64,000 bases of DNA from Collinsella aerofaciens. GTDB lineage: Bacteria; Actinomycetota; Coriobacteriia; Coriobacteriales; Coriobacteriaceae. This document shows, piece after piece, positions 1 to 8,752 of the stretch. How positions within the stretch are numbered: position 1 is the first letter of the stretch; every line of letters starts with the position of its first letter. A program made the translations under genes and the position numbers. Location of the stretch: the NCBI RefSeq assembly GCF_015670795.1, contig NZ_JADPCJ010000010.1:1-64000 (forward strand), given 5' to 3'. The notes below the pieces were generated by a model that was given only the letters and a program-made list of their open reading frames with translations, had not been told where the DNA came from and did not search any database.

Positions 1-11
1 CAAGGTGACGT

Positions 12-45
12 GAAACGAAAGGGCGCTGACCTTCTGGTCGCGCCC
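12..45 (-). terminator. Possible terminator downstream of queA
   Basis: Read on the minus strand, GGGCGCGACC pairs with GGTCAGCGCCC around an AGAA loop with one bulged base, and is followed by CTTTCGTTTC. The T tract is interrupted, so this is a plausible but imperfect intrinsic terminator. It lies about 80 bases past the queA stop. Confidence 0.45.
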
Positions 46-94
46 TTGAAGTTGAACGTCAGATTGTCCAAATGCGGCCCGCGCAGCGTCGACC

Positions 95-123
95 GGTTAC
101 GGCGTTTGTAAAACGCCGTAACC
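95..123. repeat. Perfect 13-bp inverted repeat at the queA stop
   Basis: GGTTACGGCGTTT (95-107) and its exact complement (111-123) are separated by three bases. The right arm touches the first base of the queA stop codon (123-125). There is no T run next to it on either strand, so it may stabilise the queA mRNA 3' end or form a bipartite stop with the hairpin at 21-45. Confidence 0.7.
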
Positions 124-1340
124 TACTGAATGAGCATGGCGTCGCCAAAGCTGAAGAAGCGGTAGCGCTCCTCGATGGCGGCGGCGTAGGCATCCATGAT
201 CTGGTCGCGGGTGGCAAGTGCGCTCACGAGCATCATGAGCGTGGAGCGCGGCACGTGGAAGTTCGTGATCAGCGCGTCGACCACGTGATAGGTCGAGCCG
301 GGCATGAGGTAGAGCTGCGTCGTCGCATTCTCGCGCACCACGATGTCACCGCGGCCGAGCGTGTCGGCCCCGTCCTCGCGGCCCTCAAAATAGCGCGCCG
401 TCACAGCCGGATCGGACACCGGCGCGTCCGCGTCAAACGCGCTCTCGAGCGAGCGCACTGCGGTAGTGCCGACGGCGATCACACGATGGCCCTCGGCCTT
501 CGCCTTATGCACAGCGTCGACAACCTCCTGCGACACGTGGTAGCGCTCGGTGTGCATCACGTGCTGTGTAGGGTCGTCCTCCTCCACCAGACGGAAGGTA
601 TCGATACCCACCTCGAGCTCGACGGCGGCAAACTTCGCACCCTTGGCCTCGATAGCGGCCATGAGCTCGGGAGTAAAGTGCAGACCCGCCGTAGGAGCGG
701 CAGCCGAGTGCTCCTCCTTCATGGCGTAGACGGTCTGGTACTTCTCGGGATCGCCCTCGTAATCGGTAATGTAGGGCGGCAGCGGCACGTGGCCGGCAGC
801 GTGGATGGCCTCGTCGAGCGTGCGCGGGTCGCCGGCGGCATTGCAACCGGCCGGCTCAAAGCGCACCAGACGGCCACCGCGGCTATCGTTAACAAAGTCG
901 ACGACCTCGGCCGTCAGCACCACGGGCGCGCCCTCGGGCGCATGGGCGCCGCCCGCACGATACTCAATCTGAGCACCGGGCTTCAGGCGCTTACCCGGCT
1001 TGACCAGGCACTCCCAAACGTGACCCAGCGGATCCACATCCTCGCGGCGCTTGAGCAGCAGCGTCTCGACCACGCCGCCCGAGCCGGCCTTGCGACCGAT
1101 CAGGCGGGCCGGCATCACGCGCGTCTTGTTGATGACGAGCACGTCGCCCGGCTCGATATAGTCGATGATGTCGCGGAAGATGCGGTGCTCAACGGTACCG
1201 CCGTGCTCCAACGGCGTTCCCGCCCGGGAGCCCTTGCGATCCACCACCAACAGGCGGCAGGAGTCGCGCGGCTCGGCAGGAGCCTGTGCAATCAGTTCCT
1301 CGGGAAGGTTGTAGTCAAAATCATCAGTACGCATAGACAC
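123..1340 (-). CDS. queA: tRNA preQ1(34) S-adenosylmethionine ribosyltransferase-isomerase QueA
   Basis: QueA moves the ribosyl part of SAM onto preQ1 at tRNA position 34, giving epoxyqueuosine. The 405-residue product opens with the family-typical RTDDFDYNLPEELIAQ and carries DSCRLLVV, FRDIIDYIEPGDVLVINKTRVMPARL and, further on, AAPTAGLHFT and TLMMLVSA, all standard QueA blocks. It is longer than the usual 340-360 residues because of insertions in the middle. The GTG start at 1340 has GGAG eight bases upstream; the ATG two codons in is too far from it. queH, for the next pathway step, lies 64 bases upstream on the same strand. Identification is secure. Confidence 0.96.
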   Translation of the reverse strand: MSMRTDDFDYNLPEELIAQAPAEPRDSCRLLVVDRKGSRAGTPLEHGGTVEHRIFRDIIDYIEPGDVLVINKTRVMPARLIGRKAGSGGVVETLLLKRREDVDPLGHVWECLVKPGKRLKPGAQIEYRAGGAHAPEGAPVVLTAEVVDFVNDSRGGRLVRFEPAGCNAAGDPRTLDEAIHAAGHVPLPPYITDYEGDPEKYQTVYAMKEEHSAAAPTAGLHFTPELMAAIEAKGAKFAAVELEVGIDTFRLVEEDDPTQHVMHTERYHVSQEVVDAVHKAKAEGHRVIAVGTTAVRSLESAFDADAPVSDPAVTARYFEGREDGADTLGRGDIVVRENATTQLYLMPGSTYHVVDALITNFHVPRSTLMMLVSALATRDQIMDAYAAAIEERYRFFSFGDAMLIQ

Positions 1341-1404
1341 GTCGGATACTCCTTATATAGCTAAAGTCCGCTCTACATCCTAGCAGGCTGACGTCCCAAA
1401 TGAA

Positions 1405-1980
1405 CTACTTTTTGGCGGCTTTGCGCTCGTCGCGGATGCGGGCGCGGTCCATGGCCGCCTCGACAGCCGAGAAGCGGCAGCCGCAGTAGTTCTGCCGATA
1501 CATTCCAAGCTCGCGCGAACGGCGTGTCGCTTCGGGGTAATACGGGCGAAAATCGCGAATCACCGGAGTGAGCCCACGTGCCGCCGCCAGGCGCTTGAGC
1601 ACGTCATTGCAGGTATCGAACAGCTGATACGGCGAGACGGCGAGCGTCGTGCCCACAAACTCAAACCCGCGCTCCTGGGCCACGCGGCACGCCTCGGCCA
1701 AGCGCAGGGCATAGCACGCGCGACAGCGACGAGGCCGATCGGCACCCAGCAGTGCCACGCCGGTCTCCCAGTGATCGCGGTCCTCCCCTGCCTCGATGAG
1801 CTCGATGTCGCCATCGACACACCACCGGCGCAGCTCGTCCAAGCGGCGCTGCCATTCATCGCGCGGTTGAATATTGGGGTTGGTCCAGCAGATTGTGGGC
1901 TCAAACCCCTCCTCGCGCAGCAGGCGAACCGGCTCAAGCGAGCATGGTGCACAGCACGCATGCAGCAACAACGACTTCAT
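1405..1980 (-). CDS. queH: Epoxyqueuosine reductase QueH (DUF208)
   Basis: QueH reduces epoxyqueuosine to queuosine in tRNA and replaces the cobalamin-dependent QueG in many bacteria. The 191-residue protein shows the expected cysteine clusters: HACCAPCS near the N-terminus, RCRACY in the middle and YCGCRFS near the C-terminus, which in the family hold an iron-sulfur cluster and a second iron. The chosen ATG at 1980 has GAGGAG six bases upstream; an ATG at 1986 directly abuts that site and is less likely. The upstream membrane protein ends 10 bases away, so the two are probably co-transcribed. With queA downstream, the last two queuosine steps are side by side. Confidence 0.93.
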   Translation of the reverse strand: MKSLLLHACCAPCSLEPVRLLREEGFEPTICWTNPNIQPRDEWQRRLDELRRWCVDGDIELIEAGEDRDHWETGVALLGADRPRRCRACYALRLAEACRVAQERGFEFVGTTLAVSPYQLFDTCNDVLKRLAAARGLTPVIRDFRPYYPEATRRSRELGMYRQNYCGCRFSAVEAAMDRARIRDERKAAKK

Positions 1981-1990
1981 CGACATCTCC

Positions 1991-2557
1991 TCACCCAAAA
2001 AAGCGCACGCCAAAGGACGTGTCCTCGCAGGCGACAATGCGGCGGTCGCGCAGAATGGTCCGCACGTAATACCAGTCGCCCACACAGCCCGACAAGTGCA
2101 GACCAGCCGCCAAGTAGCACAGCAGCGGATAGCCCGAGAGCGCAAACCCTAGGGCAAACGCCGCCGTCACAACAACCGTCGGCGCCAGGCAAACTGCCAC
2201 GTACCGCCGGCGCGAATACACCACGCCCTCGGCGCAGGCGTAAATCATGCAGGTTTCGAGATTTGCCCCAAAGGTCACCCGAGCACCGGCGGGCGCAAAC
2301 AGCTTAAAGAACACCGCATGCACCAGCTCATGCACGGCAAATGACGCCGCCGAAACCGCAGCCAAGCCGACTATCCAGCCCAAGACCGTGGTCCAGCCGC
2401 CCGCGTCAGCCGCATCCAGGTCCGCGGGGCCACCCAGCAGCATAAACACCGGCACCAGGCACACGGCAAATGCGCCAAGCACGGCCATCCCCCACACAAA
2501 GCAGGCGTGCAGAAAATCCTCGTCCTCAAACGCATGTATGTTGGAAATCTCATTCAT
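1991..2557 (-). CDS. DUF3267 membrane protein, putative zincin metallopeptidase
   Basis: A 188-residue protein with several hydrophobic segments (about 20-42, 55-75, 122-140, 144-160) and an HELVH motif in the middle, preceded by SFAVHELVHAVFFKLF. HExxH in a membrane helix followed by an A-F-F-K-L segment is the signature of DUF3267 putative zincins. No substrate is known. It is the first gene of a minus-strand run leading into queH and queA, but a functional tie to queuosine is not evident. The ribosome site at ATG 2557 is weak (TAAGATG). Family call fairly secure, activity inferred from HExxH only. Confidence 0.75.
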   Translation of the reverse strand: MNEISNIHAFEDEDFLHACFVWGMAVLGAFAVCLVPVFMLLGGPADLDAADAGGWTTVLGWIVGLAAVSAASFAVHELVHAVFFKLFAPAGARVTFGANLETCMIYACAEGVVYSRRRYVAVCLAPTVVVTAAFALGFALSGYPLLCYLAAGLHLSGCVGDWYYVRTILRDRRIVACEDTSFGVRFFG

Positions 2558-2689
2558 AGCATCTTAGGATAGCGCCCCTGCCACGTACCCGTCCGCATGT
2601 GCGATAATGTCGAACGATATGCACGAATTGATCACCGCGCCGCCGAGCCTCGCGCCCGGCCGTGCTCTCACCATATGCGAAGGAGTCCC

Positions 2690-4840
2690 ATGGCATCCAA
2701 ATACTCCAAGAACGACCGTCCCAGCTGGCCTCGCCGCGCCATCGTTACCGCCGGCGAGCCCTACGGTAACAAGGGCCTTCACTTTGGCCACGTTGGCGGC
2801 GTCTTTGTCCCGGCCGACTTCTTCGCCCGCTTCCTGCGCGACCGTCTGGGCCGCGAGAACGTCATCTTCACCTCGGGCACCGACTGCTACGGCTCGCCCA
2901 TCATGGAGAGCTACCGCAAGCTCAAGGAGAACGAGGGCTACGACAAGTCCATTAGCGAGTACGTCGAGTCCAACCACTCCCGCCAGGCCGCGACCCTCAA
3001 CAACTACAACATCAGCTGCGATATCTATGGCGGCTCGGGCCTTGAGCCGGCGGCCCAGATCCACAACGAGGTGACCGCCGAGATTATCGAGCGTCTGCAC
3101 GAGCAGGGCACCATCTCCAAGCGCTCCACGCTGCAGTTCTACGATGCCAAGGCCGGCACGTTCCTCAACGGTCGCCAGGTCATCGGCCGCTGCCCCATCC
3201 AAGGTTGCAAGTCCGAGAAGGCTTACGCCGACGAGTGTGACCTGGGACACCAGTTTGAGCCCGAGGAGCTCATCGCGCCCAAGAGCCAGCTCACCGGCGA
3301 GGTGCCCGAGCTGCGCCCGGTCGACAACCTCTACTTCGACCTGCCGGCCTACCTCGACTTTATGAAGACCTATACCGCCAAGCTCGCCAAGAACCCGCAG
3401 GTTCGCTCCGTGGTCTCCAAGACCATGGAGGAGTGGCTGCTGCCGGCTCAGCTCTACATCCAGAACAAGTTCCGCGAGGCCTTCGACGCCGTCGAGGACC
3501 AGCTGCCCGAGCACACCGTGCTGGAGCCCGAAGGCAACAAGAGCAGCTTTACCGTCACCTTCCCCAGCTGGAAGGAGCGCGACGACGCCCACGCGGTGCT
3601 CGCCAACGGCGGCGTGCGCTTCCGCAGCGGCAAGGCGCTCGTGCCCTTCCGCATCACCGGCAACATCGACTGGGGCGTTCCGGTGCCCGAGGTCGACGGC
3701 GTGACCGACGTCACCTGCTGGTGCTGGCCCGAGAGCCTGTGGGCGCCCATCAGCTACACCCGCACCGTGCTCGCCCGCGATGCCAAGGCCGCCGGCGTGA
3801 CCGAGGGCGTCGCCGCCCAGGATGCCGCCCTCATGGGCGAGCCTGCCGCCGATTCCACGCAGGTCCCCGCGCCCACCTACCAGCACAGCTCACTCGACTG
3901 GCGCGACTGGTGGTGCTCTGACGACGCACAGATCTACCAGTTCATCGGTCAGGACAACATCTACTTCTACTGCATCGCGCAGACCGCCATGTGGGAGGCC
4001 CTGGGCTGGGACCTCACGCAGAGCACCGTCAGCGCCTGCTACCACCTGCTCTACATGGGCAAAAAGGCCAGCTCGTCCTCGCAGACGCCTCCCCCGCCGG
4101 CAGACGACCTACTCAACCACTACACCTGCGAGCAGATGCGCGCGCACTGGCTGTCGCTCGGCCTGTCCGAAAAGCCGGTGAGCTTTAGCCCCAAGGCATA
4201 CGACACGCGTGTGACCGGCAAGGACAAGGACGGCAACGAGGTGCGCGCCTGCGACGACAAGCGCGTTATCGATCCGGCCCTTAAGGAGAGCGCCCTTTTG
4301 ACCGGCGTATTCAACCGTCTGGCCCGCAGCTGCTTCTACGGCGTCGCCGTCAAGGAAGGCGACGAGAGCCCCTATCGCAACGGCTGCATCCCCGCCGGTG
4401 CCGCCTCTGCCGCCGTGGTCGAGGCTGCCGAGCAGGCAGCTCTTGCCTTTGAGCAGGCCATGTACAAGTTCGAGACGCACCGCGCGCTTGCCGTGTGCGA
4501 CGACTACCTGCGCGCCGCCAACAAGCGCTGGAGCGACGCCTCCAAGGCCGCCAACAAGCTCGAGGGCGACGAAGCAAACGCAGCGATGACGCAGGCCCTG
4601 GTTGATGCCTTTACCGAGCTGCGCGTGGCGACCGTCCTGATGCACGGTATCGTCCCGGCCGGCTGCGAACTCATCTGCGAGTACTTCGACGTCGATCCGG
4701 TCGCTTTCTTTAGCTGGGATAACATCTTTGCCTCCACGGACGAGTTCGTAGAGAGCCTGGGCGAGAAGCCCGGAGACCACCGCGTGAAGCCGCTGCCCCC
4801 GCGCTTCGACTTCTTCAGCAAGCACGAGAGCCAGTACTAA
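2690..4840 (+). CDS. metG: Methionyl-tRNA synthetase-type class I tRNA ligase
   Basis: Charges tRNA with methionine if it is a true MetRS. The 716-residue protein has the PYGNKGLHFGH version of the HIGH motif near residue 25, a zinc-knuckle insert (RCPIQGCKSEKAYADECD then LGH) and the following PEELIAPKSQLTGEVPELR block diagnostic of MetRS. The signature loop is KKASSSS rather than KMSKS and is followed by QTPPPPADDLL where MetRS has RGNV-type sequence. An extra segment after the zinc insert (about residues 255-320) is also unusual. No EMAP tRNA-binding domain is present at the C-terminus. ATG 2690 follows AAGGAG by four bases; ATG 2675 is the alternative. The RNA methyltransferase follows 38 bases later. 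Confidence 0.85.
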   Translation: MASKYSKNDRPSWPRRAIVTAGEPYGNKGLHFGHVGGVFVPADFFARFLRDRLGRENVIFTSGTDCYGSPIMESYRKLKENEGYDKSISEYVESNHSRQAATLNNYNISCDIYGGSGLEPAAQIHNEVTAEIIERLHEQGTISKRSTLQFYDAKAGTFLNGRQVIGRCPIQGCKSEKAYADECDLGHQFEPEELIAPKSQLTGEVPELRPVDNLYFDLPAYLDFMKTYTAKLAKNPQVRSVVSKTMEEWLLPAQLYIQNKFREAFDAVEDQLPEHTVLEPEGNKSSFTVTFPSWKERDDAHAVLANGGVRFRSGKALVPFRITGNIDWGVPVPEVDGVTDVTCWCWPESLWAPISYTRTVLARDAKAAGVTEGVAAQDAALMGEPAADSTQVPAPTYQHSSLDWRDWWCSDDAQIYQFIGQDNIYFYCIAQTAMWEALGWDLTQSTVSACYHLLYMGKKASSSSQTPPPPADDLLNHYTCEQMRAHWLSLGLSEKPVSFSPKAYDTRVTGKDKDGNEVRACDDKRVIDPALKESALLTGVFNRLARSCFYGVAVKEGDESPYRNGCIPAGAASAAVVEAAEQAALAFEQAMYKFETHRALAVCDDYLRAANKRWSDASKAANKLEGDEANAAMTQALVDAFTELRVATVLMHGIVPAGCELICEYFDVDPVAFFSWDNIFASTDEFVESLGEKPGDHRVKPLPPRFDFFSKHESQY

Positions 4841-4878
4841 TAACACTCGACATGTAATGGAATGGGAAGGAAAGACGG

Positions 4879-5982
4879 ATGTCCAAGCCGCGTCGTCGTA
4901 AGCAGAAAAAGCAGGTCAAGGCTGAGCTCAAGCTTAGGCAGTTTGCCGCTACCGAGCTTTCCGACCAGCTTGCCGCCCAACACTCCGCCGCCGACCTACC
5001 GCGCTTTATGGTCGACACGGTCGCCGGCGCCTATGCGCCCGCCGATGCCGAGCTCATGATCGAGGGCTTCGGCGCCGCGGCCACACGCCCGGTCACGCTG
5101 CGCGCCAACACGCTCAAGGCGACCGCCGAGGACATCGCTGCGGCGCTCGATGCCGCCGGCATCGCCCACAACCCCGTCGCTTGGTACCCAGACGCCTTTA
5201 TCCTGCCCGAGGCCCAGGTTTCAGATCTGTGGGATCTCGACATCTACCGCGACGGCAAAATCTACCTGCAGAGCCTGTCATCCATGATGCCGCCGTTGGT
5301 CCTGGGCGCCCAGGCAGGCGAGGACATCCTGGACATGTGCGCAGCCCCCGGCGGCAAGACGACGCAGATCGCCTCCCTCACCCAGGGACAGGCGCACCTC
5401 ACCGCCTGTGAGATGAGCATTCCCCGCGCCGAAAAGCTCGAGTCGAACCTCCATCGCCAGGGTGCCAAAAACGTGCCCGTCATGCGCGTCGACGCACGCG
5501 AGCTCGACGAGTTCTTCCGCTTTGACCGCATCCTGCTCGACGCTCCCTGCACCGGCACGGGCACCGTCATCAGTGGCAACGAGAAAAGCCTGCGCGGCCT
5601 CACCGAGCAGTTGCTGAGCAAGTGCGCCCGCTCGCAGCGAGCACTTCTGGACCGCGCCATGGGGGCCCTCAAACCGGGCGGCACGCTCGTCTATTCGACT
5701 TGTTCGATCTTGCCGCAGGAAAACGAGGACGCCCTGCAAGAGGCCCTCGACAAGCATATGGACTGCGAGCTTATCCCCCTCGACGGCACGCCGAGCGAAA
5801 GCGAAGCACGCCGCGCCCAGGAAGCCGGTGAGGAACCGCGCGTCGAGTCCAACGCTCTCACCGAGGCAATCACCGCGGGCCAGGTATCGGCCGTCACCAA
5901 CGGCATGCCCGGCACGCTCACTATCCCGCCCAGCCGCGACTTTGAGGGCTTCTACATCGCCCTGGTCCGAAAACGCAGCTAG
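4879..5982 (+). CDS. RsmB/NOP family SAM-dependent rRNA (cytosine-C5) methyltransferase
   Basis: Predicted to methylate cytosine C5 in rRNA. The 367-residue protein begins with a very basic tail (SKPRRRKQKKQVK). It then has an N-terminal RNA-binding part, a Rossmann methyltransferase with the SAM loop DMCAAPGGKTTQ around residue 155, motif IV DAPCTGTG with its conserved Cys, and the catalytic YSTCS of motif VI. It lacks the C-terminal PUA domain of RsmF, so it is closer to short RsmB/NOP forms; the target base cannot be assigned from sequence. AAGGA lies upstream of ATG 4879, and the gene follows the MetRS-type gene closely, suggesting co-transcription. Confidence 0.88.
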   Translation: MSKPRRRKQKKQVKAELKLRQFAATELSDQLAAQHSAADLPRFMVDTVAGAYAPADAELMIEGFGAAATRPVTLRANTLKATAEDIAAALDAAGIAHNPVAWYPDAFILPEAQVSDLWDLDIYRDGKIYLQSLSSMMPPLVLGAQAGEDILDMCAAPGGKTTQIASLTQGQAHLTACEMSIPRAEKLESNLHRQGAKNVPVMRVDARELDEFFRFDRILLDAPCTGTGTVISGNEKSLRGLTEQLLSKCARSQRALLDRAMGALKPGGTLVYSTCSILPQENEDALQEALDKHMDCELIPLDGTPSESEARRAQEAGEEPRVESNALTEAITAGQVSAVTNGMPGTLTIPPSRDFEGFYIALVRKRS

Positions 5983-6006
5983 CGCACGGATTCAAAACTC
6001 AACAAG

Positions 6007-6177
6007 CTATTCCCGTGCGCGCTTGTCCTGCTGGTCACGGTGTTGCTTAAGTGCCTCGCGTTCCTTGCGCTCGGCCCTTTTGCCCTTAATGGCCGTAACC
6101 ACAAAGTAGATGACCGCGGCGGCTACGATTGCGCCCACGCATAGGCCAATCGAGCCCAACATTGCTGTGAAATCCAT
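6007..6177 (-). CDS. Small single-pass membrane protein
   Basis: A 56-residue protein with one hydrophobic helix (about residues 7-30, GSIGLCVGAIVAAAVIYFVV) and a highly charged, probably helical C-terminal tail (KGKRAERKEREALKQHRD). The start at 6177 is preferred over the ATG ten codons upstream because GAGG lies nine bases before it. It is convergent with the upstream methyltransferase gene. No family recognised; the layout resembles small cytoplasmic-tailed membrane proteins of unknown role. Confidence 0.6.
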   Translation of the reverse strand: MDFTAMLGSIGLCVGAIVAAAVIYFVVTAIKGKRAERKEREALKQHRDQQDKRARE

Positions 6178-6368
6178 ACCGCGCCACCTCTCTTTTAAAC
6201 GGGACATTTAAGATAGCACCTCAAAACCCGCCACCACAGCTCCTTCACGTTCGCCGGGCGTTCGGTCTAACAGATGGCGCAGCGGGGAAAAATCAACTCG
6301 TCAAACGATTTAGCATTCGCAATTCCGGCTGCATCGTGCCGGCCGTCGTCACACAGAATCGAGTCTCC

Positions 6369-7460
6369 ATGGACACCCTCAACGACCTAAACGAGCGCGT
6401 CGACGCCTTTGTCGGCACCAGCTCCTTCGACACGCCTGCCGCGGCAAACGACCAAGCTCCCATCGATGTGCCCGCCGAGGTTCACGAGGACATCGTCGCC
6501 TCGGTCGATTTCTCCGAGGTCGAGCTCGCAGACGAGTTCACCGAGCCCCAGGTAGCCGTGACTCCCAACGGACTGCTCCCCATGGAGCCGCTGCCCATCG
6601 ACGGGCGTTTGCGCAAGGCGGCCCTCCGCATGCCCGACGAGATCGAGGAGGCCAGCGGCTTCACGCTCTTTGGCCGACGCATCAAGTCGCTCATTTACAC
6701 CACCGATGTCGCGGTTATCCGCAACTCCAACGCCGACGCCGTCTTTGCGGTCTACCCTTTCACGCCGCAGCCCGCCATTACGCAGGCACTGTTGACCGTC
6801 GCCGAGTGCCCGGTCTTTGTAGGCGTGGGCGGCGGAACTACGACCGGCAAGCGCTCCGTGCAGATGGCAGCTGTCTCCGAGATGCAGGGCGCGGCGGGCT
6901 GCGTGGTCAACTCCCCCGCCACTGCCGAGATGGTCGAGCACATCACCAACATCGCCGACATCCCCGTCATCGCCACGGTCGTACGTTGCGACGATGATGC
7001 GCATGCCAAAGTGCGCGCCGGAGCCAAGATTCTCAACATCGCCGCCGGCAAAAACACACCCCAGGTCCTGCGTGAACTGCGCGAGCACTATCCCAACCTG
7101 CCGCTCATCGCACCGGGCGGCAAGACGCCCGAGAGCATTCGCGAGACCATCGCCGCCGGCGCCAACGCCATCATCTGGACGCCGCCTTCGGCCCAGCAGC
7201 TACAGGCCGACATGATGCAGCGTTATCGCAAGATGAAGGAAGACGCCACACCTGTCATCTCGCGCGACGATGTGCCCATTATCGACCAGGTCGCCGCCGC
7301 CGAAGTCAGCCAGGTCGAGAACATGAATCCCGACGTGCCGATTCCCGACGAAGTCATCGAGCGCGTCGCTTCGATCCACGAGCGCGTCGAGGAGCATCGC
7401 GCCAATCGCGGCCTCAAGCCGTCACTGCACGGCTTTTTCTTCCGCGGAAAGAAACGCTAG
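6369..7460 (+). CDS. Uncharacterised TIM-barrel protein (often labelled hydrolase)
   Basis: A 363-residue protein. Residues 1-85 are acidic and low in conservation; the rest reads as an alpha/beta barrel with YPFTPQPAITQALLTVAECPVFVGVGGGTTTG, an IPVIATVV strand, AGAKILNIAAG and finally APGGKTPESIRETIAAGANAIIWTPP. The last block is like the phosphate-binding end of TIM barrels. I recognise this as a family widespread in anaerobic Firmicutes, usually annotated only as hydrolase; the reaction is unknown. The ATG at 6369 has only GAG nearby; a GTG at 6336 has no better site. A strong terminator follows. Confidence 0.65.
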   Translation: MDTLNDLNERVDAFVGTSSFDTPAAANDQAPIDVPAEVHEDIVASVDFSEVELADEFTEPQVAVTPNGLLPMEPLPIDGRLRKAALRMPDEIEEASGFTLFGRRIKSLIYTTDVAVIRNSNADAVFAVYPFTPQPAITQALLTVAECPVFVGVGGGTTTGKRSVQMAAVSEMQGAAGCVVNSPATAEMVEHITNIADIPVIATVVRCDDDAHAKVRAGAKILNIAAGKNTPQVLRELREHYPNLPLIAPGGKTPESIRETIAAGANAIIWTPPSAQQLQADMMQRYRKMKEDATPVISRDDVPIIDQVAAAEVSQVENMNPDVPIPDEVIERVASIHERVEEHRANRGLKPSLHGFFFRGKKR

Positions 7461-7472
7461 CCGCAACAGCAA

Positions 7473-7510
7473 GGCCCGCCCCACAAACGTGAGACGGGCC
7501 GTTTTCGTTT
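7473..7510 (+). terminator. Intrinsic terminator after the TIM-barrel gene
   Basis: GGCCCG (7473-7478) pairs with CGGGCC (7495-7500), with CAC/GTG pairing inside, followed by GTTTTCGTTT. It separates this gene from the convergent degV gene. Confidence 0.85.
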
Positions 7511-7541
7511 GAGCAATCATGCAGCAACGTGATGGGGCAAA

Positions 7542-8432
7542 TTAATCCACGCGCTTGTCGCCCATAAAGAAGAGCGCCACCGTACCAGGTCCGGTATGCG
7601 AGCCAATCAGAGTACCGATGTCATTGATCTCAATCTTGCCTTTAAGCTGCGGAACCTGTTCCTCAATCAGCGCCGCAACTGCCTCGGCATCCTCGCGGCA
7701 CGCCGAGTGCGACATGATGCACTTACCCGAATAATCCGTACCGCCCTGCACGTGTGCCATCATGGTCTTAGCCATCTCGGAAATCGCGCGCTTCTTAGTG
7801 CGAATTTTCTCACGTGGCGACAGCTTACCTTCGCAATCGACCGTCATAAGCGGGCAAATCTTAAGCGCCGTGCCAATGATCGCGCTCGCGGCCGAAATGC
7901 GACCGCCGCGCAGGTAGCTCGACAGATCGGTCGAGAAGAACCAGTGGTGCAGGTTGAGTTTATGCTCCTCAATCCAAGCGGCCGTCTCGTCGAGTGAAGC
8001 CCCGCTATCGCGCACGTCGGCGGCATATTCCAGCAACAGACCAAAGCCCGAAGACGCCCCCAGCGAATCGATGACGCGCACCTTGCCGCCCTGGGGATAG
8101 CGATCCGCGAGCATCTGCGCCGCGACGCAGGCCGATCCATACGTGCCCGAAATACCCGACGACAACGTCAGGTGCAGCACGTCTTTACCCTCGGCAACAA
8201 ACGGCTCCCAAAACTCCTCGTACTCACCCACGCTCACCTGAGACGTCTTGGGCATGGCGCCCGCGGCAATCTGGGCAAAAAACTTGTCCGGCGTAATCGA
8301 CTGATACAGATCGTCCGTATAGACAACATCGTCGATCTCGTAATGAAAACACACGACAGGGATATTGCGCGCCGCAAAGAACTCACGGGTTCGGTCGGCG
8401 GCGGATTCACAGGTCAGGACAAAATCACTCAT
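7542..8432 (-). CDS. DegV family fatty-acid-binding protein
   Basis: DegV proteins bind a fatty acid; some act as FakB, delivering exogenous fatty acids to the FakA kinase. The 296-residue protein shows the family blocks: DFVLTCESAAD at the N-terminus, KTSQVSVGEY, HLTLSSGISGTYGSA, VIDSLGASSGFGLLL, and near the end IGTLIGSHTGPGTVALFF. The start at 8432 is set by AAGGAG six bases upstream; an ATG at 8450 overlaps that site. It is a single-gene unit here; fakA is not in the window. FakB identity is inferred from family, not shown. Confidence 0.9.
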   Translation of the reverse strand: MSDFVLTCESAADRTREFFAARNIPVVCFHYEIDDVVYTDDLYQSITPDKFFAQIAAGAMPKTSQVSVGEYEEFWEPFVAEGKDVLHLTLSSGISGTYGSACVAAQMLADRYPQGGKVRVIDSLGASSGFGLLLEYAADVRDSGASLDETAAWIEEHKLNLHHWFFSTDLSSYLRGGRISAASAIIGTALKICPLMTVDCEGKLSPREKIRTKKRAISEMAKTMMAHVQGGTDYSGKCIMSHSACREDAEAVAALIEEQVPQLKGKIEINDIGTLIGSHTGPGTVALFFMGDKRVD

Positions 8433-8752
8433 ATGAGGCTCCTTACTCATTGCTGCGCAAATTATCGCACAGTGAGCCTACATGCGGTACATATGTCCAC
8501 TATTTACCAAATCGAACCAAATATAGTGAACATCTTTACCACCATCGTCTCCACCGGCCCCATGCATAAATATCTGAGAAAACACCCTCTGTCGTCTCCA
8601 CCCAACCGACACATCTACCTTCACTAAATCGATTTACCAAACCGTTCAGCCGACAATTCAGCCGCTGGCGCAAAATCGAAACAAAAGCGGCGCATACTGG
8701 TAAACGTTTGACGCTGTTTATCAGTTTTACCAGCCCCATCGGAAGGTGTTTC
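8433..8752. promoter_or_regulatory. Intergenic region with repeated TTTACCA motifs before fbp
   Basis: No gene found in this 320-base divergent gap. It holds four TTTACCA copies on the plus strand (8503, 8535, 8633, 8726) and one reverse copy (8698-8704). The last two form an exact inverted repeat, CTGGTAAA (8697-8704) and TTTACCAG (8726-8733), ending 19 bases before the fbp start. TCGTCTCCACC also occurs twice (8545-8555 and 8592-8602). The region is AT-richer than the genes. Operator use is inferred. Confidence 0.5.

Noticed and set aside
2564-3886. A 440-codon minus-strand frame opposite the MetRS-type gene
   Set aside because: Shadow frame with Gly/Val/Leu-rich sequence; the plus-strand synthetase is clear.
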